DNA from: JBFWRI01 sp050248995 | Lineage (GTDB): Bacteria > Pseudomonadota > Alphaproteobacteria > JAIXQD01 | Direction: 5' to 3' | NCBI GenBank assembly: GCA_050248995.1 | Contig: JBFWRI010000012.1 | Span: 1 to 57,189, forward strand | DNA: 57,189 bases | Shown here: piece by piece, positions 18,361-26,722 of the stretch | Layout: each line of letters opens with the position of its first letter | How positions within the stretch are numbered: the stretch's first letter is position 1 | The notes under the pieces: generated by a model | The model's input: only the letters and a program-made list of their open reading frames with translations | Told to the model about the DNA's origin: nothing | Databases searched by the model: none | Position numbers and translations under genes: made by a program

Positions 18361-18519
18361 TTCTGGACTTCCCAGCCACAAATACAAAATAAGCGGAAGA
18401 ACAGCGCACAGAAGCGCAAGGGCCCAGCCCTTGCGCTTCTGTTTAGCGGCCATGAACGGTGTCGCCAGCGGCACAGTCGCAGCGGCAGTAACCGCAGCGA
18501 TAAGAACCCAGAACATCAT
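18352..18519 (-). CDS. ccmI: Truncated CcmI (membrane part only), 55 residues
   Basis: A 55-residue protein begins Met-Met-Phe-Trp-Val-Leu and has two membrane segments joined by a short basic loop (AAKQKRKGW), ending LYLWLGSPELL. This matches the N-terminal CcmI-1 membrane module of the cytochrome c maturation protein CcmI/CycH, whose usual TPR-rich periplasmic domain is absent. CcmI normally brings apocytochrome c to the CcmF-CcmH haem lyase. The start overlaps the ccmH stop by four bases (ATGA). The frame is open upstream to 18585, but that part overlies ccmH. It is either a shortened functional form or a remnant. Confidence 0.6.
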   Translation of the reverse strand: MMFWVLIAAVTAAATVPLATPFMAAKQKRKGWALALLCAVLPLILYLWLGSPELL

Positions 18520-18893
18520 TGCGTCCTTCCCATGCGAAGCCACACAACGCACCCCGCGAGCAACAACAGCAATGGCGCAATCCATAGCAGCACAGTTGAA
18601 AGCTTTAACGGCGGCGACATCAGCACCTGATCGCCATAGCGCTCCTGCAAAGCACGCAATATGGCACGGTCTGTCTTACCCTTTTCAATCCCATCCCGCA
18701 CAAAACGGCGCATATCACCGGCCAGCAGCGCCGGGCTTTCGTCAATCGACTCGGCCTGGCAAACAACACAGCGGATATCCTTGAACAGCATACGGGCGCG
18801 CGCTTCCAGCACCGGATTGGCCATCTGTTCGCCGGCTTCCATGGCAAACGCCGGCAGTGCCAATAAAAGAAAAAGGACGAGGCTAGCGCGCAT
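18516..18893 (-). CDS. ccmH: Cytochrome c maturation protein CcmH (thioredoxin-like reductant of apocytochrome)
   Basis: The 125-residue protein has a cleavable signal (residues 1-17), the redox motif RCVVCQ near residue 41 (LRCxxC of the family) and one C-terminal membrane segment followed by a short basic tail. It keeps the haem-binding cysteines of apocytochrome c reduced in the periplasm. Its start lies inside the end of ccmG (11 bp overlap). Confidence 0.93.
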   Translation of the reverse strand: MRASLVLFLLLALPAFAMEAGEQMANPVLEARARMLFKDIRCVVCQAESIDESPALLAGDMRRFVRDGIEKGKTDRAILRALQERYGDQVLMSPPLKLSTVLLWIAPLLLLLAGCVVWLRMGRTQ

Positions 18894-19383
18894 CCAGCAC
18901 CTTCATCAAATCATGTAGCTGGCTATCCAGTAAGGGGCCTGCATAACTCCACACGATCTTGCCTTCCGCGTTGACAAGAAAACTTTCCGGCACGCCTGAA
19001 ATGCCAAATTCAATGGCGGCGACTCCCTGATCATCCTGCATCACATACTGATACGGGTTCTTGTGCTGCTGCAGGAAAGTTTTTGCCAGCACCGCCTTGT
19101 CTTTGTAAGCAATACCAATCAGTGTCACCTTGTCTTTCAGGTATAACAGCTGCGGATGCTCGACAACACACGGAATACACCAGCTGGCAAAGAAGTTCAC
19201 CAGATACCACTGGTTCGCCGGCAAGGTCGCTGTCTCTGTTTCACCCAGTAAAGGCAGCGCAATAGCCGGCACTGGCCGCATAGGACTATGCGTTTCCATT
19301 GTTTCATCCGGCGCTGTCAGCAGCCAGCCGAACAACAACGTCATCAGCAGCACCACAATAACAGGCACAAAACGCACCATCAT
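18883..19383 (-). CDS. ccmG: Thioredoxin-like CcmG/DsbE
   Basis: The 166-residue protein is anchored by one N-terminal membrane segment (about 5-23). The periplasmic thioredoxin fold has the active site ASWCIPCVVEHP and the cis-Pro loop in GVPESFLV. It passes electrons to CcmH for haem ligation. The frame is open upstream to 19563, but the double ATG at 19383 overlaps the ccmF stop by four bases and begins the membrane anchor, so it is the true start. Confidence 0.93.
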   Translation of the reverse strand: MMVRFVPVIVVLLMTLLFGWLLTAPDETMETHSPMRPVPAIALPLLGETETATLPANQWYLVNFFASWCIPCVVEHPQLLYLKDKVTLIGIAYKDKAVLAKTFLQQHKNPYQYVMQDDQGVAAIEFGISGVPESFLVNAEGKIVWSYAGPLLDSQLHDLMKVLDAR

Positions 19384-21200
19384 CGCCTGCTTCTCCACGC
19401 CGCCGAAAGGCCGCCCGCCAGCATCAGCAGCGCCCCGCACCATATCCATGCCTGCAGCGGCACAAAACGGAAGCGCACACTGGCAGCGCCGTCCTTGAAC
19501 GCGCCAATAGCGATAAAAATATCGCCCGTTATTGTCGTGTGGATTGCGGCTTCGGTTGTCCACTGGTCGGCGACAGGATAGTAGCGGCGCTCGGCGGCCA
19601 TCCGCGTCACATAGTCGCCTTCAGCGCGCACATCAAACACCGCGCCTTCCGCCAGAAAGTTAGGTCCCGCATTCCGGTAAGCACGCTCAAAGTCGAATTG
19701 ATAACCGGCGAATTCAACTTTATCACCCTGCTGCAGCTGGATAATCTTCTCAGGACCCAGTGCACTGCCGGCCATACCCATCACGGCAATCCCAAGCCCG
19801 ATATGGGCCAGCAGCTGTCCGAAACGGGCGCGGCGCCATTGCATAATGGTCGCCAGAACAACCCCCGCACCAAATACAAAGCCCAGCAGTGGCAGCGGAT
19901 TCTGGTGGCCCAGGACAGCAATCCACGCCATGGCAACGGCAACCATAGCAATAATTACCGGCAGTATTGCGCGCGTGATGTTCTGGCTGGCACCCCATGG
20001 CAGAATCTGGCCAAAGGCCACGACAATCAGCAGCGGCAGCATCATCGGGACGAACGTGGCGTTGAAATACGGCGGACCCACTGTGATCGGCGCCAGACCC
20101 AGCGCCTCGACCACAAGCGGATATAATGTACCGATCAGCACGGTCGCCGCGGCGACAGATAGGAAAACATTGTTCAGCAGCAGCATGCCTTCGCGGGACA
20201 ACGGCGGCACGGCCTGAACCGGTTCCATTTGCTGCCAGCGCACAGATAGCAGCGTGAACGCACCGCCAACCGTAACTGCGAAAACAACCAATAACGCCAG
20301 GCCGCGCAGCGGGTCTGACGCAAACGCATGAACCGACGTCAGAACACCCGACCGCACAAGGAATGTGCCCAGCAGCGATAAGGAAAATGTGATGATAGCC
20401 AGCAGGATTGTCCAACGCTGCAGCGCGCCCTTTGCCTCGGCCACGCGCACCGAGTGCAGCAGCGCTGCGCCCACCAGCCACGGAATCAGTGCAGCGTTCT
20501 CAACCGGGTCCCAGAACCACCAGCCGCCCCAACCCAGTTCATAATAGGCCCACCAGCTGCCCAGCGCGAGGCCTACTGTCAAAAAACTCCACGCCAGCAA
20601 GGCCCAGAAACGCAATGTTTTAAGGTACGGAGCAAGCGAGCCTTCCCACAACGCGGCAACAGCCGTTGCGAACACCAGCGCATAGCCGACGTAGCCGATG
20701 TAAAGAAGTGGCGGGTGGAATGCAAGGCCGGGGTCCTGCAACAGCGGGTTCAGGTCCTGCCCGTCTAATGGAGCAGGCGACAGGCGTTCGAACGGGTTCG
20801 ATGTAAACACCGACAACAGTAGGAATACAAAAGCAAGTGCGCTTAGTATGACGGCGGCCCGCGGCATGCGGTTAGCGGCAGCACAGATACTTAAGACCAA
20901 CAGCCATAACAGCAAAGAGCCTTCGTGATTACCCCATGTGCCCGCAACTTTATAAAGAAGGGGCTGCAACGTGTGGCTGTTCTGGTAAACGAGTGATACC
21001 GAAAAGTCGTCGCATATAAAGCACACGACAAGCGCGACAAAGCTTGCGAAAATAAGTGCGAACAAAACACGCCCCGAAAGAAGCGCAATCCGCTGCCATT
21101 CAACCTTATTCAATAAGGCTGGACGAAACAGGGGCATACTGCCTATCAGCGACACCACCAGCGCCAGCAACAAAAAATAATGCCCAAGTTCTGCGATCAT
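19380..21200 (-). CDS. ccmF: Haem lyase subunit CcmF
   Basis: CcmF is the multi-span inner-membrane protein that ligates haem to apocytochrome c. The 606-residue protein has about 14 membrane segments and the haem-handling Trp-rich motif GGWWFWDPVENAA near residue 230, flanked by conserved His in periplasmic loops (for example GTWGNHEGS near 90). It is somewhat shorter than many CcmF proteins (about 650), and the shortfall lies in the C-terminal periplasmic part. The start overlaps the ccmE stop by 4 bp. Confidence 0.95.
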   Translation of the reverse strand: MIAELGHYFLLLALVVSLIGSMPLFRPALLNKVEWQRIALLSGRVLFALIFASFVALVVCFICDDFSVSLVYQNSHTLQPLLYKVAGTWGNHEGSLLLWLLVLSICAAANRMPRAAVILSALAFVFLLLSVFTSNPFERLSPAPLDGQDLNPLLQDPGLAFHPPLLYIGYVGYALVFATAVAALWEGSLAPYLKTLRFWALLAWSFLTVGLALGSWWAYYELGWGGWWFWDPVENAALIPWLVGAALLHSVRVAEAKGALQRWTILLAIITFSLSLLGTFLVRSGVLTSVHAFASDPLRGLALLVVFAVTVGGAFTLLSVRWQQMEPVQAVPPLSREGMLLLNNVFLSVAAATVLIGTLYPLVVEALGLAPITVGPPYFNATFVPMMLPLLIVVAFGQILPWGASQNITRAILPVIIAMVAVAMAWIAVLGHQNPLPLLGFVFGAGVVLATIMQWRRARFGQLLAHIGLGIAVMGMAGSALGPEKIIQLQQGDKVEFAGYQFDFERAYRNAGPNFLAEGAVFDVRAEGDYVTRMAAERRYYPVADQWTTEAAIHTTITGDIFIAIGAFKDGAASVRFRFVPLQAWIWCGALLMLAGGLSAAWRSRR

Positions 21201-21649
21201 TTAGCTAACGGCTGTGCGGATGGTGGTGGCTTCATTGCCCGTGCCACTTCGGGCGGCATGTAGTTTTCATCATGCTTGGCCAGTAGGCGGTCGGCTGTTA
21301 CGAGACCTCGTTCAGTCACCCTGCCTTCAGCGACAACGCCTTTCTCTTCTCCGAACAGGTCCGGCAACAGGCCATCATACATAACGGTGATGCTTTCAAC
21401 GCCGTCCGTTACATTGAAACGCGTGGCTGTGCCCGCCTGAACAATACTGCCTTTCTCAACCATTCCGCCCAGACGGATATGGCGGTCACTGGGCCCCATA
21501 ACAGCCAGCTCGGATGGAGTTTTGTAAAAACTGACATTTTCATCCAAAGCCTTAAGAACCAGCGTCGTCGCCGACCCGGCCACCAGCAGAATCGCCAAGA
21601 CAATCCAAAGCCAGCGACGCGCGGCGGCTGATGCGGGTAAGAAGCTCAT
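21197..21649 (-). CDS. ccmE: Haem chaperone CcmE
   Basis: The 150-residue protein has an N-terminal membrane anchor (MSFLPA start, segment about 14-33) and a periplasmic OB-fold. The haem-binding His lies in LAKHDENYMPPEV, where His and Tyr are spaced as in the family. It receives haem from CcmC and hands it to CcmF. An ATG at 21691 in the same frame is rejected because the one at 21649 overlaps the ccmD stop (ATGA). The tail is Pro-rich. Confidence 0.94.
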   Translation of the reverse strand: MSFLPASAAARRWLWIVLAILLVAGSATTLVLKALDENVSFYKTPSELAVMGPSDRHIRLGGMVEKGSIVQAGTATRFNVTDGVESITVMYDGLLPDLFGEEKGVVAEGRVTERGLVTADRLLAKHDENYMPPEVARAMKPPPSAQPLAK

Positions 21650-21750
21650 CTCTGGCTCCGCCGGCGCAGGAAAAACGCACTCGCAATACAAACCAACCAG
21701 ATGATTACAGCAGCAAGATAGGAAACAAGGACATAATCATCATGGGTCAT
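21646..21750 (-). CDS. ccmD: Haem exporter small subunit CcmD
   Basis: This short gene is easily missed: 34 residues, starting MTHDDYV, with a single membrane segment and a basic tail (Leu-Arg-Arg-Arg-Ser-Gln-Arg). The position between ccmC and ccmE, with four-base overlaps on both sides, identifies it. CcmD holds CcmE in the CcmABC complex during release of haem-loaded CcmE. It is shorter than the usual CcmD of about 45-70 residues. Confidence 0.85.
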   Translation of the reverse strand: MTHDDYVLVSYLAAVIIWLVCIASAFFLRRRSQR

Positions 21751-22463
21751 AGCAGACGCAGCTCCTGTAACAGGTTTTTACGCAACTGCCATTCAGCCCG
21801 CAGTCGCACCAGTACTAAGACGGTAAAACCGCACACGTAGGCCAATGCCATCGCCAACAAAGGCGTCATCATCGTTGCGTCGATCGCCGGTCCATCCATG
21901 CGCAGCACGCTGGCCGGCTGGTGTAGCGTCGCCCACCAGTCGACCGAAAATTTGATAACAGGAATGTTCACAAAGCCCACGAGCAGCAAGATTGCTCCGG
22001 CACGTTCGCCGCGCCACGGCGTTTCATAGGCGCGCACTAAGGCCAGATACCCGAAGTACAACAACAACAGCACAGCGACACTGGTCAGCCGTGCGTCCCA
22101 TACCCACCACGCGCCCCACATCGGTTTGCCCCATAAGCTGCCGGTTATCAGGCATAATAGCGTCATCGCCGCACCCAGTGGTGCAGCAGCGCGGCAATAC
22201 AGGTCGGCCAGCGTGTGTTTCCAGACAAGCCCGCAAATGGCAGCGACCGCCATGGTGGAATAAATAAGCAGCGCCATCCACGCGGCCGGCACATGCACAT
22301 ACATGATACGCACTGTCTCGCCTTGCTGATAATCAGGCGGTGATACAAATAGAGCCTGCCACAAGCCATAGACCAGCGCTATGACAGCCATCACAGCTGC
22401 CGCGGGCTGGATAATGTCAGCAATCCTGAAAAAACGGTTGGGGTTGGCAAGCTGGAAAAGCAT
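21747..22463 (-). CDS. ccmC: Haem-handling protein CcmC
   Basis: The 238-residue protein has six membrane segments and the Trp-rich haem motif WGAWWVWDARLTS near residue 120. Conserved His in YVHVPAAW near 57 and in ATLHQPAS near 180 flank it. It attaches haem to CcmE. It lies 24 bp after ccmB and overlaps ccmD by four bases. Confidence 0.95.
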   Translation of the reverse strand: MLFQLANPNRFFRIADIIQPAAAVMAVIALVYGLWQALFVSPPDYQQGETVRIMYVHVPAAWMALLIYSTMAVAAICGLVWKHTLADLYCRAAAPLGAAMTLLCLITGSLWGKPMWGAWWVWDARLTSVAVLLLLYFGYLALVRAYETPWRGERAGAILLLVGFVNIPVIKFSVDWWATLHQPASVLRMDGPAIDATMMTPLLAMALAYVCGFTVLVLVRLRAEWQLRKNLLQELRLL

Positions 22464-22487
22464 GGCGGTTATATAGCAACTCCTGGG

Positions 22488-23126
22488 CTAGGCGGAAAGC
22501 TGCTGGCGAAGTGCGGCTGCTGTAGCCCAAGCGCCCAGAGGTATGGCAACTATACTCGCCGCAGCCAGCAGATAACGCGCCGCCACAGCCTGTTCGGGAT
22601 TGCTCAAAGCAGCCGCCAAAGTTATCAACAGGGGCAATAATAATGGTAGCACCAGCAACAGAGCCAGGGCGGCCTGCCCTCTGCGTCCAGCCGTCAGCGC
22701 TGCAATAACGCTGGTTACTGCCGCCAGCGCATAGATTGCAAGAAATACCGATAACACATCCCCCCAGCTGAACGCTGCATCAGCACCCAGCATCAGCGCA
22801 ATCATCGTTCCCAACGCTGCCGGAAAGATCACCATTTCAGCCATCAGTGTAATGCGCAAACCAGCCACCAGTATCAATGGGGCATGCGACAGAGCAATCT
22901 GCTCGACAACGCCATTAGCAATATCATCGGCCCAAAGCCGCATAGCCAAAGCCTGCACAGGCCACAACAACAAAACAACCAGCAGCACAGCTGCCGGCAA
23001 AGCGTGCGTTACATCAAGGAAGCTAGCCACAAAAGCATAAAGCCCAGGCATAGACCATAACTGAGCAAGCTCCCCCCACTGGCGGCCCAGCACTTTTATA
23101 TCGCGGCCAAGGAGCGCTGCCCACAT
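22488..23126 (-). CDS. ccmB: Haem exporter permease CcmB
   Basis: The 212-residue membrane protein with about six segments begins MWAALLGRDIK, which fits the family N-terminus (a short stretch with Arg-Asp). The frame is open upstream to 23234, but that overlies ccmA; the ATG at 23126 shares one base with the ccmA stop. With CcmA it forms the ABC part that releases haem-CcmE. The Ala/Leu-rich stretch near residues 100-190 is normal for this family. Confidence 0.9.
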   Translation of the reverse strand: MWAALLGRDIKVLGRQWGELAQLWSMPGLYAFVASFLDVTHALPAAVLLVVLLLWPVQALAMRLWADDIANGVVEQIALSHAPLILVAGLRITLMAEMVIFPAALGTMIALMLGADAAFSWGDVLSVFLAIYALAAVTSVIAALTAGRRGQAALALLLVLPLLLPLLITLAAALSNPEQAVAARYLLAAASIVAIPLGAWATAAALRQQLSA

Positions 23127-23692
23127 TACGACATCACCCATGACTGCATATTCGGAATTTCGTAGGTTTGATGTGTGGCAATTACAGCGCTGCCACCATC
23201 CTTGAAATGCTTTAACAGCAGGCTTTTCAGCCACTCACAACCTGCGGCGTCTAACGAACTGAAGGGCTCATCAAGCAGCCACAGCTTTGCATGGGCACAC
23301 AACAGCCGCGCCAACGCCAGACGCTGGGCCTGTCCTGCTGACAAACTGTCCGCGCGCTTGTCACTCATACGCGTCAGCCCGGCGTGCTCAAGCGCCACAC
23401 CCGCCGGCAGGACGTCGGTGTTATTGATGGCGCACCAGAACTCGAGATTTTCCTGCGTTGTCAGCGTCGCATCATGTCCGGCGATAGAGCCTATATAAAT
23501 AAATTGTGAATCCACCTTCAGGCTGCCCGCAACGGGGGGCAACAGTCCGGCAATTGAGCGCAGCAATGATGTTTTTCCACTACCGTTAGCACCAAGAAGC
23601 CATGCGCCTTGCCCCGAACCCAGTGTAGCCGAAAAGTTTTCGGCTACAGAATGCAGGCCACGCACCAAGCGAAGATTGCTAATTGAAATCAT
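23126..23692 (-). CDS. ccmA: Haem exporter ATPase CcmA
   Basis: The 188-residue ABC ATPase has Walker A GANGSGKTS (near 35), the signature LSAGQAQRLALARLL and Walker B LWLLDEPFSSLD with the switch His in ATHQT. It is the first gene of the ccmABCDEFGHI operon. It is shorter than usual ATPases, as is normal for CcmA. I see no strong Shine-Dalgarno; the upstream gap of 391 bp is shared with the divergent IscX-like gene. Confidence 0.94.
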   Translation of the reverse strand: MISISNLRLVRGLHSVAENFSATLGSGQGAWLLGANGSGKTSLLRSIAGLLPPVAGSLKVDSQFIYIGSIAGHDATLTTQENLEFWCAINNTDVLPAGVALEHAGLTRMSDKRADSLSAGQAQRLALARLLCAHAKLWLLDEPFSSLDAAGCEWLKSLLLKHFKDGGSAVIATHQTYEIPNMQSWVMS

Positions 23693-24083
23693 GGTTTGGG
23701 ATAATACGGGGAAGGGGCAGCTTGTGCACGGAATTTTGTTACCGCGTAAGCTATCAGGTTTAGGCGAAAGCGCCTGATTTGCCGAGGCTATTTTTTTGTG
23801 GACAGATCAAATAAACCCCTTGAATCGAATCTCAAAACACGGGATACCCGATTGGGTCCTAAGTAGAATAATTAAGCTGAAAGAATAAAAAGCCGCACGG
23901 AACGATACGCCTTACGAAGCGAATGAAATTGAGATTTTTTGAGACGACGGCCAGCCAACAATAACAATAATAAAAGGCAGGATTTTAAAAGGTTAACACT
24001 TGGGTAGCTGCACAGCTGTCTAGGTGCAGGGGGATCAGTGGACGCAGGACGGACATATGTAAAACATAGCAAAAGGGGGGCCT
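23693..24083. other. Intergenic region between ccmA and the first IscX-like gene
   Basis: These 391 bp carry no convincing gene; open frames on the minus strand over 23872-24271 overlie the IscX-like gene and look non-coding. The region is fairly AT-rich in its middle and holds two adjacent GAATC sites (GANTC methylation targets) near 23820. It also has the stem AGGCG/CGCCT near 23762 with a T7 run about 15 bases later, and an inverted repeat CTGCAC/GTGCAG at 24008-24029 close to the start of the first IscX-like gene. Both divergent promoters should lie here. Confidence 0.6.
23752..23798 (+). promoter_or_regulatory. Possible attenuator-like hairpins with a T run
   Basis: A stem around 23762-23775 (AGGCG-AAAG-CGCCT, with outer ATCAGG/CCTGAT able to pair) can be replaced by a second, weaker stem GCCT/AGGC that lies directly before TATTTTTTTG. 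Only one of the two can form. This is the pattern of an antiterminator and terminator, but no leader transcript is known. Confidence 0.3.
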
Positions 24084-24425
24084 GTGGCCGGAAAACCACC
24101 CCCTAGCCCACCCGACGCTGTTGTCGGCCGTCGCCTTCGCCGGAGCCCGTGGCGAACTTCCAGCCGTACGCAAGCCCGTTTCGAAAGACGCTCCGTAAAA
24201 TGGGTTGATGTAGAGCGTATTGGCCAGCTTCTGTTTAAATACCATCCTGATATTGATCCCGAATTATCCACAAATGATGAGCTTCAAAAGTTAATTATCT
24301 CACTTCCCCCATTTAATGACAGTCCGCATCCGCCTAACGGACTTTATGTCGACTTGATCCGCGACTCTTGGCTGGATAGCCGAAACCAAGAAAACACCAC
24401 CCAAACAAGGACGGCCACCGACTAG
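24084..24425 (+). CDS. IscX-like small protein with an N-terminal extension (first of three)
   Basis: The 113-residue protein starts at a GTG at 24084 preceded by AAAAGGGGGG. Residues 38-100 align with E. coli IscX (YfhJ), the small acidic iron-binding adaptor of cysteine desulfurase IscS: the pattern KW-x-D-x3-IG-x2-L-x4-PDIDP, then a Pro-rich turn and a final helix ending SWLD. The first 37 residues are a basic, Pro/Arg-rich extension absent from IscX. It begins a run of IscX-like, IscX-like, RNase J-like and ExoI-like genes. An isc context is lacking here. The fold call is good; the function is unknown. Confidence 0.75.
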   Translation: MAGKPPPSPPDAVVGRRLRRSPWRTSSRTQARFERRSVKWVDVERIGQLLFKYHPDIDPELSTNDELQKLIISLPPFNDSPHPPNGLYVDLIRDSWLDSRNQENTTQTRTATD

Positions 24426-24495
24426 CCACCCGATTTCAAAAATCTCTGCCCACAAAAATAATAACAAGATATTCGTACCCTACCGGAGTTTGCTG

Positions 24496-24762
24496 ATGCA
24501 TCTCGCCCCGCCAGCTTTCCAGGCTTTCAACTGGGAACAGTCTGACAATATCGGCGCCGCCCTTGCGGTTGCATATCCCGATATCGATCCGACGACTCTG
24601 TCTCACTCGGCATTGCGCAAACTAATCAGCCGTCAGGCTCTTATCACCGATACAGCCACTGCCCCCAGCGAAATTTACTATGAGCTTATCCTCGACGCCT
24701 GGCTTGAAGCCGTCGGCGATGTTCCGCTCTGCGGAGAGGAGGATGCCGATGAGTACCGGTAA
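24496..24762 (+). CDS. IscX-like small protein (second of three)
   Basis: The 88-residue protein, starting MHLAPPAF with GGAG eight bases upstream, keeps the IscX framework NW-x5-IG-x2-L-x4-YPDIDP and the closing helix ending DAWLEAV. It lacks the basic extension of the other two copies and has a short acidic C-terminus (EEDADEYR). It overlaps the start of the RNase J-like gene by 14 bp, so the two are probably translated together. Paralogs lie at 24084 and 28772. Confidence 0.78.
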   Translation: MHLAPPAFQAFNWEQSDNIGAALAVAYPDIDPTTLSHSALRKLISRQALITDTATAPSEIYYELILDAWLEAVGDVPLCGEEDADEYR

Positions 24763-26722
24763 CGCATACTTGCAGGAACTTGAAAGTGAGGGGCTTTTTG
24801 TTGAACTGCTAGGTGGTAAACAAGACCACATTGGCGGCAACAAGACACTAGTTACATACCGCTGGCGCGATAAGGAAACTGGCGAGATGCGGGTCGTGCG
24901 TATCGCTGATGACTTCGGTAGTTATTGGCCTGATCGTAAATCGGATTATGACGCCCTTATTCCAGACCCACACGTAACACTTAATTACCATGACCCTGAA
25001 GATCCCCGTTATATCGTAGAAGCCGAAAAAGCTGTCGACGCTATCTTCCTGACCCACGGCCACGAAGACCACACCGGCGGCTTGGCCCTGGCCATGGCGC
25101 ACCCGCATCGCTTCATCTGCCCGCAAATCTTTGGCCACGAACTTGTGCGTCACGACTTGCGTCGTTCGCTCACGGACTCGGGCTCTGATGCAGCGCGCAT
25201 TGCACAGGTTGTCGGCAAGAAAAACCAAGGCGATGGGATGTTCACCAGCATCAGGCCTTGGGAAGAAATCAAAGTCGGACCGCTCTCCGTCTATCCAATC
25301 CCTATCCCGCACTCGTACGGCCACTCGTTCTCCTTCTTTGTCGTCGCACCCAACGGCGCCAACGTCTTCCTATCAGGCGATTTCAAAACCGATACAACGA
25401 TTGGCATCGGTGATTTCGACCCGGATATGACAAAGCCACTGTTCGAGCGCCTGCGCCTTCATAACCTGAAGGCCATCATGAAAAAGCATGGCATTAACTC
25501 AATCAGCATGGCCTGCTTCGACTCGACCAATGCCCCCAAGGGCGGCAGTGTGGTGCGCGAGGAAGACGTACAGCGCACTTTCAACCGCCTGATGCGCAAG
25601 TTCGAAGACAAGCGTCTTGTCGTATTCTCAATGAGCCGCAACCACCCCCGCCTCGTCACTCTGGCTAACGCCGCTAAGAAGGCCGGTCGTCTGCTGGAAG
25701 TAACCGGGGTTGCCATGTTGAAAACACTGTCAGCGCTTGAAAAGTGCGGAGATCCCGATCTGGACCTGAAAGCCCGGATGGATGGCAAATTATACAAAAC
25801 CATCGGCAAGCGCCACCCCGACGTTCTAGCTGCTGAACGGAAAAGCCCGGGCAATGTCATAACGATCGCCACCGGCGCGAACGGTGAGCCGATGTCGAAC
25901 TCGGATCGAGCGTCGCGTGATGAAATCGATCACCGTCTCAAGCTGCGCAAGGGTAAGGATGTTGTTGTATTCAGCACTACCATCATCCCCGGCAACGAAG
26001 ACCGTATGTTCCAGTTGATGAAGCAGTACCTGGACAAAGGCATAGATGTCGTTCTGTGCGGTCATATGTACAATCGTGACCTGTCAAAGAAGGTTGCAGA
26101 CCTGAAGAGCTACAAGCCCGAAACCAAAAACGGCAAAGGCGCGTTCTATGTCGAGCCCGAAGGTCATGCTTCAGGCCACCCGTCGCAACAGGATCTGAAC
26201 GAGATCTACGGCATGCTGGCCAAGGAATTTAAGCTGAAATATGGCCTGTCGCAACACGGCGGCTGGGACCAATGCTCGGCAAACGACGCCGTTATCGCTT
26301 CACACGGCATCAGTCCGGTCATTGCACCAATGAATTGGCAAACCATCAAAGTGCCGCCAACAAACGGTTCGCAGGCATCTCAGGCCCCGAAACGTCTGCG
26401 CTTCCTTAGCCACGGTACATCAAAAATCTGGCTGGCAGCGCGTAACACCAGCAAAAGCAGGAAACCACGTTACAGCTTTTCGCCGCAGCGTGTCGATACC
26501 TACGGGATTTCGGAAGGCAAGCAACGGCCAAAGGGGAAAGTCCGGCTGGAAGTCGATGTGTACGAGGGCGAAGTACCGGGTCTGGCGGTTCGCTTGCTTA
26601 GAAACACCAAAGCGAATGTGCGGGCTGACAAGCTAACCCCGAATATTGTTGAACCTGCCAATCAACGGCGACGTGTTCCGATAAGCGTTGGAAACCGCGT
26701 TATCGTCCCCGAGTATAACTAA
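24749..26722 (+). CDS. RNase J-like metallo-beta-lactamase/beta-CASP nuclease
   Basis: The 657-residue protein is related to RNase J, the RNA endo- and 5'-exonuclease. Residues about 85-200 have the metal motif THGHEDHTGG and SGDFKTD; beta-CASP signatures follow: DSTN near 250, TGANGEPMS near 380, STTIIPGN near 420 and ASGHPSQQ near 475. The last 120 residues are basic and match nothing I know. It differs enough from housekeeping RNase J (no usual GGxGEIGxN at the N-terminus, where it reads GGKQDHIGGN) to be a separate branch. The ATG at 24749, six bases after AGGAGG, is preferred. It is followed with a one-base overlap by an exonuclease gene. Confidence 0.82.
   Translation: MSTGNAYLQELESEGLFVELLGGKQDHIGGNKTLVTYRWRDKETGEMRVVRIADDFGSYWPDRKSDYDALIPDPHVTLNYHDPEDPRYIVEAEKAVDAIFLTHGHEDHTGGLALAMAHPHRFICPQIFGHELVRHDLRRSLTDSGSDAARIAQVVGKKNQGDGMFTSIRPWEEIKVGPLSVYPIPIPHSYGHSFSFFVVAPNGANVFLSGDFKTDTTIGIGDFDPDMTKPLFERLRLHNLKAIMKKHGINSISMACFDSTNAPKGGSVVREEDVQRTFNRLMRKFEDKRLVVFSMSRNHPRLVTLANAAKKAGRLLEVTGVAMLKTLSALEKCGDPDLDLKARMDGKLYKTIGKRHPDVLAAERKSPGNVITIATGANGEPMSNSDRASRDEIDHRLKLRKGKDVVVFSTTIIPGNEDRMFQLMKQYLDKGIDVVLCGHMYNRDLSKKVADLKSYKPETKNGKGAFYVEPEGHASGHPSQQDLNEIYGMLAKEFKLKYGLSQHGGWDQCSANDAVIASHGISPVIAPMNWQTIKVPPTNGSQASQAPKRLRFLSHGTSKIWLAARNTSKSRKPRYSFSPQRVDTYGISEGKQRPKGKVRLEVDVYEGEVPGLAVRLLRNTKANVRADKLTPNIVEPANQRRRVPISVGNRVIVPEYN

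Noticed and set aside
23872..24271. Open frames on the minus strand over the first IscX-like gene
   Set aside because: They overlap a gene with a clear family match, have no ribosome binding site or domain, and their composition is Leu/Ser/Arg-rich as in antisense frames.
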